From assembly GCA_039090855.1 (NCBI GenBank), contig CM077034.1, positions 9,564,984 to 9,628,983 on the forward strand: 64,000 nt of DNA, written 5' to 3'. Every line of letters begins with the position of its first letter. Position 1 is the first letter of the stretch. The stretch is from Macrothele yani (taxonomy: Eukaryota; Arthropoda; Arachnida; Araneae; Macrothelidae). The notes under the pieces are model-generated. The model saw only the letters and a list, made by a program, of their open reading frames with translations, did no database searches and was not told the origin of the DNA. This document shows, one piece after another, positions 31,346-44,880 of the stretch. Made by a program: the position numbers and the translations under genes.

Positions 31346-34000
31346 TACGTGAATACTCGGTACGTGGAAACTGGGTACACCTGAATATAATAAAAGGAAG
31401 AAACATGAATACTAGGCACTATACGTGAATACTAGGTATATAGGCGAATATGGGTTAATACTAGGTACTATAGGTGAATATGGGTGAATACTAGGTACTA
31501 TAGGTGGTACTACAGGTGAATGCTATGGGACGTACTACAGGTGAATGCTATATGACGTACTATAGGTGACTATGTAGTATATATAGGCGAATAGGGGATA
31601 CTGGTGAATACTATCGGTGGTACTATAGGTGAATCCTAGGACTATAGGTGAATATGGGTGAATACTAGGTACTATAGGTGGCACTACAGGTGAATACTAT
31701 AGGACGTACTGTAGGTGAATAGGTAGTACTATAGGCGAATAGGGGATACTGGTGAATACTATAGGTGGTACTATAGGTACTGTAATACTAGGTACTGTAG
31801 GTACTGTAATACTAGGTACTATAGGTGGTACTACAGGTGAATGCTATGGGACGTACTACAGGTGAATGCTATATGACGTACTATAGGTGACTAGGTAGTA
31901 TATATAAGCGAATAGGGGATACTGGTGAATACTATCGGTGGTACTATAGGTGAATCCTAGGACTATAGGTGAATATGGGTGAATACTAGGTACTATAGGT
32001 GGCACTGCAGGTGAATACTATAGGACGTACTGTAGGTGAATAGGTAGTACTATAGGCGAATAGGGGATACTGGTGAATACTATAGGTGGTACTATAGGTA
32101 CTGTAATACTAGGTACTGTAGGTGGTACTACAGGTGAATGCTATGGGACGTACTACAGGTGAATGCTATATGACGTACTATAGGTGACTAGGTAGTATAT
32201 ATAGGCGAATAGGGGATACTGGTGAATACTATCGGTGGTACTATAGGTGAATCCTAGGACTATAGGTGAACATGGGTGAATACTAGGTACTATAGGTGGC
32301 ACTACAGGTGAATACTATAGGGCGTACTATAGGTGAATAGGTAGTACTATAGGCGAATAGGGGATACTGGTGAATACTATAGGTGGTACGATAGGTACTG
32401 TAATACTAGGTACTACAGCTTCCAGGTACTAATACTAGGTACTATAGGTGGTACTGGTAAATACTATAAATGAATACTAGGTACTATAAGGGAATATGGC
32501 TACTATAGGTGAATACAAATGCTAGGTACTATAGGTGAACACTAATACTAGGTACTATAGGTGAATACAAATGCTGGGTACTATAGGTGAACACTAATAC
32601 TAGGTACTATAGGTGAATACTAATACTAGGTACTATACGTGAATACTAGATACATGGAAACTGTGGGCGATACCTAGAAACTGAATACGTGAATACTGGG
32701 TACGTGGAAACTGGGTACACGTGAATATAATGAAAGGAAGAAACATGAATACTAGGTACTATACGTGAATACTAGGTATATAGGCGAATATGGGTAAATA
32801 CGAGGTACTATAGGTGAATATGGGTGAATACTAGGTATATAGGCGAATATGGGTAAATACGAGGTACTACAGGTGAATATGGGTGAATACTAGGTACTAT
32901 AGGTGGTACTACAGGTGAATACTATAGGACGTACTATAGGTGAATAGGTAGTACTATAGGCGAATAGGTGATACTGCTAAATACTATAGGTGGTACAATA
33001 GGTGAATCCTAGGTACTATAGGTACTGTAATACTAGGTACTATACGTGAATACTAGGTATATAGGGGAATATGGGTGAATACTAGGTACTATAGGTGGTA
33101 CTACAGGTGAATACTATAGGACGTACTATAGGTGAATAGGTAGTACTATAGGCGAATAGGTGATACTGCTAAATATTATAGGTGGTACAATAGGTGAATC
33201 CTAGGTACTATAGGTACTGTAATACTAGGTACTATACGTGAATACTAGGTATATAGGGGAATATGGGTGAATACTAGGTACAATAGGGGGATATGGGTAA
33301 ATACTAGGTACTATAGGGGAATATGGGTGAATACTAGGTACTATAGGGGAATATGGGTGAATACTAGGCACTATAGGGGAATATGGGTGAATACTAGATA
33401 CTATAGGTGGTACTACAGGTGAATTATACTATAGGACGTACTATAGGTGAATAGGTACTACCATAGGGGAGTAGGTGATACTGTTGAATACAGGTGAATC
33501 CTAGGTACTATAGGTACTGTAATACTAGGTACTATAGGTTCCAGGTACTAATACTAGGTACTATAGGTGGTACTGGTAAATACTATAGATGAATACTAGG
33601 TACTATAGGTGAATCTGGGTACTATAGGTGAATACTAATGCTAGGTACTATAGGTGAACACTAATACTAGGTACTATAGGTGAATACTAATGCTAGGTAC
33701 TATAGGTGAACACTAATACTATGTACTATAGGTGAATCTGGGTACTATAGGTGAATACTAATGCTAGGTACTATAGGTGAACACTAATACTAGGTACTAT
33801 AGGTCAATACTAATACTAGGCACTATACGTGAATACTAGATACATGGAAACTGTGGGCGATACTAGGTACGTGGAAACTGTGGGCGATACTAGGTACGTG
33901 GATACTGTGGGCGATACTAGGTACGTGGAAACTGTGGGTGATACTACGTTTATACTAGGTGCGATACTAGGTACGTGGAAACTGTGGGCGATACTAGGTA
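31330..34000. repeat. Minisatellite of ~20-bp units with higher-order structure
   Basis: Degenerate units built on GAATACTAGGTACTATAGGT and, at both ends and near 32650, ACGTGGAAACTGTGGGCGAT. A larger block starting GTGGTACTACAGGTGAATGC recurs at 31504, 31825 and 32122 (about 300-320 bases), and another of about 190 bases recurs from 33041. It lies between the Tc1-B transposase and its right terminal repeat. Confidence 0.9.
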
Positions 34001-34035
34001 CATATCCCATGACTTTTGGCACTTCAGTGCCAATA

Positions 34036-34535
34036 GTCAAAAGAGTGCACGAAATAAGACCAAACTTTCCACACTTGTAGACAAGTAGGTGGAAAAAAAC
34101 TGTTTTAATTTCTCAGGGATTAAATGAATGATCCGGGAGAGTAGACTGTACAATGTGGCCTCAATAAGTATAACCGCCATTTTGGGCAACATGGCGTTAC
34201 ATCGAGTGGAAAAGACCCCGGATATAGTCCTGAGGTAAAGATACCCAAGCGTTGTTGACCTGTGTCTGAAATTCTTAAAAATTGCGCGGGATGTCCTACT
34301 GATGTGTTGCGTCATCTGCCAATGATGTCCCACATGTTCTCTATTGAAGAGATGTCTAGGAATTCAGCTGGCCAAAGCAGGATGCACACCTAGTAGGCAC
34401 TGTCTGTTGATGTTGGCAATATGCGAGCGGGCGTTTTCTTGTTGAAATTAAGCATCATGGATACCACGGAGGTGTTGGACATCCCCGGTGATTTCCTCCG
34501 TACAGCAGAGGATCTGGCACCGTTTGATTTGTTTT
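34036..34535 (-). pseudogene. Tc1-family transposase relic
   Basis: On the minus strand, about 34460 to 34250 reads FQQENARSHIANINRQCLLG and, after a frame change, SSIENMWDIIGR, the second catalytic block and the Glu block of a Tc1 DDE domain. Heavily decayed; the N-terminal half is missing. Confidence 0.6.
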
Positions 34536-35139
34536 TCATTGCAGGTTTAACGACCACTATGAGCAACGCAGTGGGCTATAAGTAGGGGGCTAGTAATTCT
34601 TTCGCGCGGCGAATTTCCGAGATACTTTTCGCGAATTTTAGGGTTTTTTTCTGTAATGTCGCGAATATCAAATATATCCGCGAGTTTCAGATTTTTCCTT
34701 ATTTTTACCTGATTTCTGTTATACTTTTTAGATTATTTTTCATATTTAAATAATTTTAATACTACCTTCATTAAAACTACGCGAAAAATATACCGCAGAA
34801 CTTTAAACCTTGAATTAGCCCTTAAGATTGTTCGTTCCGAAGAGAGACTTATCGAACAAGCTCGACGGGTAATTCCAGGTCACGCGCACTCTTCTGGCAA
34901 ATGCACTTTTGCTATTTCGTAATCCCCCCCCCGCCGCGCTGCTGTTGAATAACCTTGGAGACCTGCCGCACTGGTAAACCGGTTGTGTTCAATTGTATTA
35001 GTAATTTTAGCTAGGAAAAGCAGCTCACAGAAAAGAGTGTTAGAGTTTCGCAGTCGCTTAGCTTAGAGGATTTTTGTGATTTCGTGTGAGTATTCAGTTT
35101 ATAAAGTTCGTTAATTTTGAGAATGAACCCCTCGTGACG
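34536..35139. repeat. SINE-A tail fragment and dispersed repeat, no gene
   Basis: 34540-34585 (GGTTTAACGACCACTATGAG...) is a SINE-A tail. 34590-34735 matches 2650-2755. The rest shows nothing. Confidence 0.6.
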
Positions 35140-35260
35140 TACTACAGAGGTGAAAACATGTGTCAAGACGAGAAATCTCCAGCGAGACATTCTGTCCGCG
35201 TAGCTTAGTTGGAAGAACGACTTACTCCGGAGTGAAAGGACACGGACGAACTTGTATTTT
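35140..35260 (+). repeat. SINE-B-like relic
   Basis: GGTGAAAACATGTGTCAAGA leader then a degraded tRNA-like domain (GTCCGCGTAGCTTAGTTGG, 35192 on) whose T-arm has decayed. Confidence 0.55.
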
Positions 35261-35612
35261 CACACACGCGAGTAAAATGAGTGCATATGAAAGATGCAAG
35301 CAGTACAGCAACGGGAAAGTTTCATGCGAACAAAAATCTATTGTTGTGTTTGTGTTGCAACATACCAATAGATTTTTCAAGAAAGGACAGTTGTGAAAAG
35401 CATTTAGCAAACAAGCTGCATAAAAAAAAAAAAAAAAAAGGTGTTTCCGAACAGTGAACTGAAAATAATGCAGAAACGTGTTTAATGAATTAATTGAGAA
35501 CGGAACTAAACGAGAACAGCGTAGCTCAACTGAACTTTCGAAATTAACTGGTGTCTTTTGTGTAGCTAACATCCTACTTTCCAAACTGGATAATCACACA
35601 TTAAACATTTAT
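35261..35612. other. Intronic sequence, nothing recognised
   Basis: Contains a run of 18 A; no gene or repeat match recognised. Confidence 0.5.
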
Positions 35613-36866
35613 TAGGTGTGCAATTTAATTCTCGGCCACAGGCACGACACGTTGACAGCAAATTATAGCAAATCGAAAACGTACCTAATCAGGGAAATGA
35701 TCCCCGGTGTGTTGGATGCATTTGAGCCATCGGTCAGGAAGCTGCCGAATGCCACTGTGGAAAAAAAAGAGGGCTGTTTCGAGTTGATCAATACTTCGCG
35801 TGGACCTCCTCGACAGAAGTGAAGTGCGCATCACACAGATGATGTTGCAGGAAGCGAAAGAGGTGTTAACCCGACGCGGCGAACTCTGGAGAATACGTCG
35901 GCTGCGACAAAATCTCCAATCTCAGGTCGATGATTGTGTTTAAAATCATTTTCGCGGTGTGAGGAAGCGCGTTATCCTGAAGCAACAGGGCCGACCTTCT
36001 GCCCTTGCCGGTGTATGGCCTTTTCGTCTTCCATTGCGTCACTCACACGAATGAGTTGCTGACAATAACGTTCAGTCTTGACCGTTTCACCAGGTTTGAG
36101 CAACTCATAGTGTACGACACCGCGCTGATATCACCATATGCACAGAAACAACTTCCTCTCATGGATATTCGGTTTGGCGGTACTGGTGGTAGGCTGACCT
36201 GGATAAACCCACGATTTGCGCCGCTTAGGATTATCGTAGAGGATTCACTAATCATCACAGGTCAAATCTTGTGCGGGGAAATCCTTCTTGAATCTGGAGA
36301 GCAAAGATACATCAGCATCGTAGCGCCTAGACTTGTTTGCAGCTGTGAGTTGGTGTGGCACCCAACGGCTCTCCTTGTGAATCCCTCCAAGCTTGTGCAG
36401 GCGCTTTGCAATGGCTTGCCGAGTTCCTGGGCGAGCTCTGACTGTGTGCGACAAGGACCCGCGTCCAATAGTTGTTCCACTTCCTCATCGTCAACTTTCC
36501 GTGGCTGTCCCGCACATTCTGCACCACGGTGATCGAAATTTCCCTGCTTAAATCGCTGGAACCACTTCTTACACTTACTGTAGGACACAGAAGCCTCACC
36601 CAAAGCAGCACAGATCATTTCCTGGGCATTTCTTTTCAGCTGAAACGTGAACAGGAGGCAGTGCCGCAAATGTTGCTTCTCGAACGACATTGCTTTCACC
36701 GTCAACTTTCGTCCCTTCTGTCACTACAGCTGTGAGCGGTTATGCGGTTGCCTGGAAAGCTGCTGGATGGCGCTGCAATCAGCTATTATCGCACACAGCT
36801 ATTTGCATTTGCCAACGGTCTGTGATCGCTAGCAGTTAGGGTCCCAGAATTAGGTTGCACACCTGA
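35613..36866 (-). mobile_element. mariner-family element, decayed
   Basis: Ends TAGGTGTGCAATTTAATTCT (left) and, reverse-complemented, TCAGGTGTGCAACCTAATTC (right) form mariner-type terminal repeats; 1,254 bases is the usual mariner length. Confidence 0.8.
35820..36690 (-). pseudogene. mariner transposase relic
   Basis: Starts at 36690 with MSFEKQHLRHCLLF, the common N-terminus of one mariner group, followed by the helix-turn-helix region (YSKCKKWFQRFKQGNFD). Later pieces in other frames are RWVPHQL, LLLQDNALPHTAK (second catalytic Asp) and YSPEFAASG, where the third catalytic Asp is replaced by Gly. Frameshifts near 36400 and 36240 separate the pieces. Dead. Confidence 0.8.
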
Positions 36867-37000
36867 TGAGATATTTTTAAAGTCTCTTTTAAATTTAGTA
36901 TCTAATGACATATAAACGCTGAAATAACTATGAAAATTAGTTAGTTAAAAAAAGGAGTTAAACTTAAAAATTCACGGTTTTTACAGGTGATGCAATATTT
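36867..37000. other. AT-rich spacer
   Basis: Short AT-rich stretch; its end (GATGCAATATTTTTGCAAAC) leads into the first unit of the array. Confidence 0.5.
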
Positions 37001-40000
37001 TTGCAAACCACTGTATGTTAAGAAAAACATTTTTTTCCACGGGTTGAATGCGTACGCAATTCCATTGCAAACCACTGCATGTTAAGAAAAACATTTTTTT
37101 CACGGGTTGAATGCGTACGCAATTCCATTGCAAACCACTGGTTGTTAAGAAAAACATTTTTTCCACGGGTTGAATGCGTACGCAATTCCATTGCAAACCA
37201 CTGGTTGTTAAGAAAAACATTTTTTCCACGTGTTGAATGCGTTCGCAATTCCATTGCAAACCACTGGTTGTTAAGAAAAACATTTTTTCCACGTGTTGAA
37301 TGCGTACGCAATTCCATTGCAAACCACTGGTTGTTAAGAAAAACATTTTTTCCACGGGTTGAATGCGTTCGCAATTCCATTGCAAACCACTGGTTGTTAA
37401 GAAAAACATTTTTTCCACGGGTTGAATGCGTACGCAATTCCATTGCAAACCACTGGTTGTTAAGAAAAACATTTTTTCCACGGGTTGAATGCGTTCGCAA
37501 TTCCATTGCAAACCACTGGTTGTTAAGAAAAACATTTTTTCCACGTGTTGAATGCGTACGCAATTCCATTGCAAACCACTGCATGTTAAGAAAAACTTTT
37601 TTCCACGGGTTGAATGCGTACGCAATTCCATTGCAAACCACTGGTTGTTAAGAAAAACATTTTTTCCACGAGTTGAATGCGTACGCAATTCCATTGCTAA
37701 CCACTGGTTGTTAAGAAAAACATTTTTTCCACGTGTTGAATGCGTACGCAATTCCATTGCAAACCACTGGTTGTTAAGAAAAACATTTTTTCCACGTGTT
37801 GAATGCGTACGCAATTCCATTGCAAACCACTGCATGTTAAGAAAAACATTTTTTCCACGGGTTGAATGCGTACGCAATTCCATTGCAAACCACTGGTTGT
37901 TAAGAAAAACATTTTTTCCACGTGTTGAATGCGTACGCAATTCCATTGCAAACCACTGCATGTTAAGAAAAACATTTTTTCCACGGGTTGAATGCGTACG
38001 CAATTCCATTGCAAACCACTGGTTGTTAAGAAAAACATTTTTTCCACGGGTTGAATGCGTACGCAATTCCATTGCAAACCACTGCATGTTAAGAAAAACA
38101 TTTTTTCCACGGGTTGAATGCGTACGCAATTCCATTGCAAACCACTGGTTGTTAAGAAAAACATTTTTTCCACAGATTGAATGCGTACGCAATTCCATTG
38201 CAAACCACTGGTTGTTAAGAAAAACATTTTTTCCACTGGTTGAATGCGTATGCAATTCCATTGTAAACCACTGCATGTTAAGAAAAACATTTTTTCACGG
38301 GTTGAATGCGTACGCAATTCCATTGCAAACCACTGGTTGTTAAGAAAAACATTTTTTCCACGGGTTGAATGCGTACGCAATTCCATTGCAAACCACTGCA
38401 TGTTAAGAAAAACGTTTTTTTCACGGGTTGAATGCGTACGCAATTCCATTGCAAACCACTGGTTGTTAAGAAAAACATTTCTTCCACAGGTTGAATGCGT
38501 TCGCAATTCCATTGCAAACCACTGGTTGTTAAGAAAAACATTTTTTCCACTGGTTGAATGCGTACGCAATTCCATTGTAAACCACTGGTTGTTAAGAAAA
38601 ACATTTTTTCCACAGATTGAATGCGTACGCAATTCCATTGCAAACCACTGGTTGTTAAGAAAAACATTTCTTCCACAGGTTGAATGCGTTCGCAATTCCA
38701 TTGCAAACCACTGGATGTTAAGAAAAACATTTTTTCCACTGGTTGAATGCGTATGCAATTCCATTGTAAACCACTGGTTGTTAAGAAAAACATTTTTTCC
38801 ACAGATTGAATGCGTACGCAATTCCATTGCAAACCACTGGTTGTTAAGAAAAACATTTCTTCCACAGGTTGAATGCGTTCGCAATTCCATTGCAAACCAC
38901 TGGTTGTTAAGAAAAACATTTCTTCCACTGGTTGAATGCGTATGCAATTCAATTGTAAACCACTGGTTGTTAAGAAAAACATTTTTTCCACAGATTGAAT
39001 GCGTACGCAATTCCATTGCAAACCACTGGTTGTTAAGAAAAACATTTCTTCCACAGGTTGAATGCGTTACCAATTCCATTGCAAACCACTGGTTGTTAAG
39101 AAAAACATTTTTTCCACTGGTTGAATGCGTATGCAATTCCATTGTAAACCACTGGTTGTTAAGAAAAACATTTTTTCCACAGATTGAATGCGTACGCAAT
39201 TCCATTGCAAACCACTGGTTGTTAAGAAAAACATTTCTTCCACAGGTTGAATGCGTTCGCAATTCCATTGCAAACCACTGGTTGTTAAGAAAAACATTTT
39301 TTCCACTGGTTGAATGCGTATGCAATTCCATTGTAAACCACTGGTTGTTAAGAAAAACATTTTTTCCACTGGTTGAATGCGTATGCAATTCCATTGTAAA
39401 CCACTGGTTGTTAAGAAAAACATTTTTTCCACTGGTTGAATGCGTATGCAATTCCATTGTAAACCACTGGTTGTTAAGAAAAACATTTTTTCCACAGATT
39501 GAATGCGTACGCAATTCCATTGCAAACCACTGGTTGTTAAGAAAAACATTTTTTCCACAGGTTGAATGCGTTCGCAATTCCATTGCAAACCACTGGTTGT
39601 TAAGAAAAACATTTTTTCCACGTGTTGAATGCGTACGCAATTCCATTGCAAACCACTGGTTGTTAAGAAAAACTTTTTTCCACGTGTTGAATGCGTACGC
39701 AATTCCATTGCAAACCACTGGTTGTTAAGAAAAACATTTTTTCCACGTGTTGAATGCGTACGCAATTCCATTGCAAACCACTGCATGTTAAGAAAAACAT
39801 TTTTTCCACGGGTTGAATGCGTACGCAATTCCATTGCAAACCACTGGTTGTTAAGAAAAACATTTTTTCCACGGGTTGAATGCGTACGCAATTCCATTGC
39901 AAACCACTGGTTGTTAAGAAAAACATTTTTTCCACGGGTTGAATGCGTACGCAATTCCATTGCAAACCACTGGTTGTTAAGAAAAACATTTTTTCCACGG

Positions 40001-43000
40001 GTTGAATGCGTACGCAATTCCATTGCAAACCACTGGTTGTTAAGAAAAACATTTTTTCCACGGGTTGAATGCGTACGCAATTCCATTGCAAACCACTGGT
40101 TGTTAAGAAAAACATTTTTTCCACGGGTTGAATGCGTACGCAATTCCATTGCAAACCACTGGTTGTTAAGAAAAACATTTTTTCCACGGGTTGAATGCGT
40201 ACGCAATTCCATTGCAAACCACTGGTTGTTAAGAAAAACATTTTTTCCACGGGTTGAATGCGTACGCAATTCCATTGCAAACCACTGGTTGTTAAGAAAA
40301 ACATTTTTTCCACGGGTTGAATGCGTACGCAATTCCATTGCAAACCACTGGTTGTTAAGAAAAACATTTTTTCCACGGGTTGAATGCGTACGCAATTCCA
40401 TTGCAAACCACTGGTTGTTAAGAAAAACATTTTTTCCACGGGTTGAATGCGTACGCAATTCCATTGCAAACCACTGGTTGTTAAGAAAAACATTTTTTCC
40501 ACGGGTTGAATGCGTACGCAATTCCATTGCAAACCACTGGTTGTTAAGAAAAACATTTTTTCCACGGGTTGAATGCGTACGCAATTCCATTGCAAACCAC
40601 TGGTTGTTAAGAAAAACATTTTTTCCACGGGTTGAATGCGTACGCAATTCCATTGCAAACCACTGGTTGTTAAGAAAAACATTTTTTCCACGGGTTGAAT
40701 GCGTACGCAATTCCATTGCAAACCACTGGTTGTTAAGAAAAACATTTTTTCCACGGGTTGAATGCGTACGCAATTCCATTGCAAACCACTGGTTGTTAAG
40801 AAAAACATTTTTTCCACGGGTTGAATGCGTACGCAATTCCATTGCAAACCACTGGTTGTTAAGAAAAACATTTTTTCCACGGGTTGAATGCGTACGCAAT
40901 TCCATTGCAAACCACTGGTTGTTAAGAAAAACATTTTTTCCACGGGTTGAATGCGTACGCAATTCCATTGCAAACCACTGGTTGTTAAGAAAAACATTTT
41001 TTCCACGGGTTGAATGCGTACGCAATTCCATTGCAAACCACTGGTTGTTAAGAAAAACATTTTTTCCACGGGTTGAATGCGTACGCAATTCCATTGCAAA
41101 CCACTGGTTGTTAAGAAAAACATTTTTTCCACGGGTTGAATGCGTACGCAATTCCATTGCAAACCACTGGTTGTTAAGAAAAACATTTTTTCCACGGGTT
41201 GAATGCGTACGCAATTCCATTGCAAACCACTGGTTGTTAAGAAAAACATTTTTTCCACGGGTTGAATGCGTACGCAATTCCATTGCAAACCACTGGTTGT
41301 TAAGAAAAACATTTTTTCCACGGGTTGAATGCGTACGCAATTCCATTGCAAACCACTGGTTGTTAAGAAAAACATTTTTTCCACGGGTTGAATGCGTACG
41401 CAATTCCATTGCAAACCACTGGTTGTTAAGAAAAACATTTTTTCCACGGGTTGAATGCGTACGCAATTCCATTGCAAACCACTGGTTGTTAAGAAAAACA
41501 TTTTTTCCACGGGTTGAATGCGTACGCAATTCCATTGCAAACCACTGGTTGTTAAGAAAAACATTTTTTCCACGGGTTGAATGCGTACGCAATTCCATTG
41601 CAAACCACTGGTTGTTAAGAAAAACATTTTTTCCACGGGTTGAATGCGTACGCAATTCCATTGCAAACCACTGGTTGTTAAGAAAAACATTTTTTCCACG
41701 GGTTGAATGCGTACGCAATTCCATTGCAAACCACTGGTTGTTAAGAAAAACATTTTTTCCACTGGTTGAATGCGTACGCAATTCCATTGCAAACCACTGG
41801 TTGTTAAGAAAAACATTTTTTCCACGGGTTGAATGCGTACGCAATTCCATTGCAAACCACTGGTTGTTAAGAAAAACATTTTTTCCACGGGTTGAATGCG
41901 TACGCAATTCCATTGCAAACCACTGGTTGTTAAGAAAAACATTTTTTCCACGGAGTTGAATGCGTACGCAATTCCATTGCAAACCACTGGTTGTTAAGAA
42001 AAACATTTTTTCCACGGGTTGAATGCGTACGCAATTCCATTGCAAACCACTGGTTGTTAAGAAAAACATTTTTTCCACGGGTTGAATGCGTACGCAATTC
42101 CATTGCAAACCACTGGTTGTTAAGAAAAACATTTTTTCCACGGGTTGAATGCGTACGCAATTCCATTGCAAACCACTGGTTGTTAAGAAAAACATTTTTT
42201 CCACGGGTTGAATGCGTACGCAATTCCATTGCAAACCACTGGTTGTTAAGAAAAACATTTTTTCCACGGGTTGAATGCGTACGCAATTCCATTGCAAACC
42301 ACTGGTTGTTAAGAAAAACATTTTTTCCACGGGTTGAATGCGTACGCAATTCCATTGCAAACCACTGGTTGTTAAGAAAAACATTTTTTCCACGGGTTGA
42401 ATGCGTACGCAATTCCATTGCAAACCACTGGTTGTTAAGAAAAACATTTTTTCCACGGGTTGAATGCGTACGCAATTCCATTGCAAACCACTGGTTGTTA
42501 AGAAAAACATTTTTTCCACGGGTTGAATGCGTACGCAATTCCATTGCAAACCACTGGTTGTTAAGAAAAACATTTTTTCCACGGGTTGAATGCGTACGCA
42601 ATTCCATTGCAAACCACTGGTTGTTAAGAAAAACATTTTTTCCACTGGTTGAATGCGTACGCAATTCCATTGCAAACCACTGGTTGTTAAGAAAAACATT
42701 TTTTCCACGGGTTGAATGCGTACGCAATTCCATTGCAAACCACTGGTTGTTAAGAAAAACATTTTTTCCACGGGTTGAATGCGTACGCAATTCCATTGCA
42801 AACCACTGGTTGTTAAGAAAAACATTTTTTCCACGGGTTGAATGCGTACGCAATTCCATTGCAAACCACTGGTTGTTAAGAAAAACATTTTTTCCACGGG
42901 TTGAATGCGTACGCAATTCCATTGCAAACCACTGGTTGTTAAGAAAAACATTTTTTCCACGGGTTGAATGCGTACGCAATTCCATTGCAAACCACTGGTT

Positions 43001-44880
43001 GTTAAGAAAAACATTTTTTCCACGGGTTGAATGCGTACGCAATTCCATTGCAAACCACTGGTTGTTAAGAAAAACATTTTTTCCACGGGTTGAATGCGTA
43101 CGCAATTCCATTGCAAACCACTGGTTGTTAAGAAAAACATTTTTCCACGGGTTGAATGCGTACGCAATTCCATTGCAAACCACTGGTTGTTAAGAAAAAC
43201 ATTTTTTCCACGGGTTGAATGCGTTCGCAATTCCATTGCAAACCACTGGTTGTTAAGAAAAACATTTTTTCCACGGGTTGAATGCGTTCGCAATTCCATT
43301 GCAAACCACTGGTTGTTAAGAAAAACATTTTTTCCACGAGTTGAATGCGTTCGCAATTCCATTGCAAACCACTGGTTGTTAAGAAAAACATTTTTTCCAC
43401 GGGTTGAATGCGTTCGCAATTCCATTGCAAACCACTGGTTGTTAAGAAAAACATTTTTTCCACTGGTTGAATGCGTACGCAATTCCATTGCAAACCACTG
43501 GTTGTTAAGAAAAACATTTTTTCCACGGGTTGAATGCGTACGCAATTTCCATTGCAAACCACTGGTTGTTAAGAAAAACATTTTTTCCACGGGTTGAATG
43601 CGTACGCAATTCCATTGCAAACCACTGGTTGTTAAGAAAAACATTTTTTCCACGGGTTGAATGCGTTCGCAATTCCATTGCAAACCACTGGTTGTTAAGA
43701 AAAACATTTTTTCCACGGATTGAATGCGTTCGCAATTCCATTGCAAACCACTGGTTGTTAAGAAAAACATTTTTTCCACGGATTGAATGCGTACGCAATT
43801 CCATTGCAAACCACTGGTTGTTAAGAAAAACATTTTTTCCACGGGTTGAATGCGTACACAATTCCATTGCAAACCACTGGTTGTTAAGAAAAACATTTTT
43901 TCCACAGATTGAATGCGTTCGCAATTCCATTGCAAACCACTGGTTGTTAAGAAAAACATTTTTTCCACGGGTTGAATGCGTACGCAATTCCATTGCAAAC
44001 CACTGGTTGTTAAGAAAAACATTTTTTCCACGTGTTGAATGCGTTCGCAATTCCATTGCAAACCACTGGTTGTTAAGAAAAACATTTTTTCCACGGGTTG
44101 AATGCGTTCGCAATTCCATTGCAAACCACTGGTTGTTAAGAAAAACATTTTTTCCACGGTTGAATGCGTACGCAATTCCATTGAAAACCACTGTATGTTA
44201 AGAAAAACATTTTTTCCACGGGTTGAATGCGTACGCAATTCCATTGCAAACCACTGGTTGTTAAGAAAAACATTTTTTCCACGGATTGAATGCGTACGCA
44301 ATTCCATTGCAAACCACTGGTTGTTAAGAAAAACATTTTTTCCACGGGTTGAATGCGTTCGCAATTCCATTGCAAACCACTGGTTGTTAAGAAAAACATT
44401 TTTTCCACGGGTTGAATGCGTACGCAATTCCATTGCAAACCACTGGTTGTTAAGAAAAACATTTTTTCCACGGGTTGAATGCGTACGCAATTCCATTGCA
44501 AACCACTGGTTGTTAAGAAAAACATTTTTTCCACGGGTTGAATGCGTACGCAATTCCATTGCAAACCACTGGTTGTTAAGAAAAACATTTTTTCCACGGG
44601 TTGAATGCGTACGCAATTCCATTGCAAACCACTGGTTGTTAAGAAAAACATTTTTTCCACGGGTTGAATGCGTACGCAATTCCATTGCAAACCACTGGTT
44701 GTTAAGAAAAACATTTTTTCCACGGGTTGAATGCGTACGCAATTCCATTGCAAACCACTGGTTGTTAAGAAAAACATTTTTTCCACGGATTGAATGCGTA
44801 CGCAATTCCATTGCAAACCACTGTATGTTAAGAAAAACATTTTTTCCACGGATTGAATGCGTTCGCACTTCCATCGAGTA
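37001..44880. repeat. 63-bp tandem array, about 125 copies (7.9 kb)
   Basis: Unit GTTAAGAAAAACATTTTTTC + CACGGGTTGAATGCGTACGC + AATTCCATTGCAAACCACTG + GTT. Copies at 39830-43200 are almost identical. Flanking parts carry ordered variants: a two-unit alternation (CTGCATG/CTGGTTG) at about 37800-38120, and a three-unit order (CACAGGTTG-GCGTTCGC; CACTGGTTG-GCGTATGC; CACAGATTG-GCGTACGC; period 189) at about 38470-39540. Since 63 = 3 x 21 without stop codons, long open frames appear on both strands; these are by-products. Confidence 0.97.

Larger units (their letters stand above)
26424..34035 (+). mobile_element. Tc1-B: split and inflated Tc1 element
   Basis: The left end has GAAGTGCCAAAAGTCACGGG and the right end the inverse of GAAGTGCCAAAAGTCATGGG, so they pair as terminal repeats. 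The transposase N-terminal part (26574-26741) and the remainder (30578-31345) are complementary halves: the first stops at THRG, the second resumes at RGQRSGR. CCGTGG stands on both sides of the intervening 3.8 kb (26736-26741, 30578-30583), like a target duplication. A minisatellite (31330-34000) replaces the transposase end. The union of the two halves is inference; separate fragments remain possible. Confidence 0.55.

Noticed and set aside
35222..35584. Minus-strand open frame of 120 codons
   Set aside because: Contains a run of Phe from a poly(A) tract and no recognisable domain.
37001..44880. CRISPR-like array
   Set aside because: Repeats are directly joined without unique spacers, and the sequence is from an animal.
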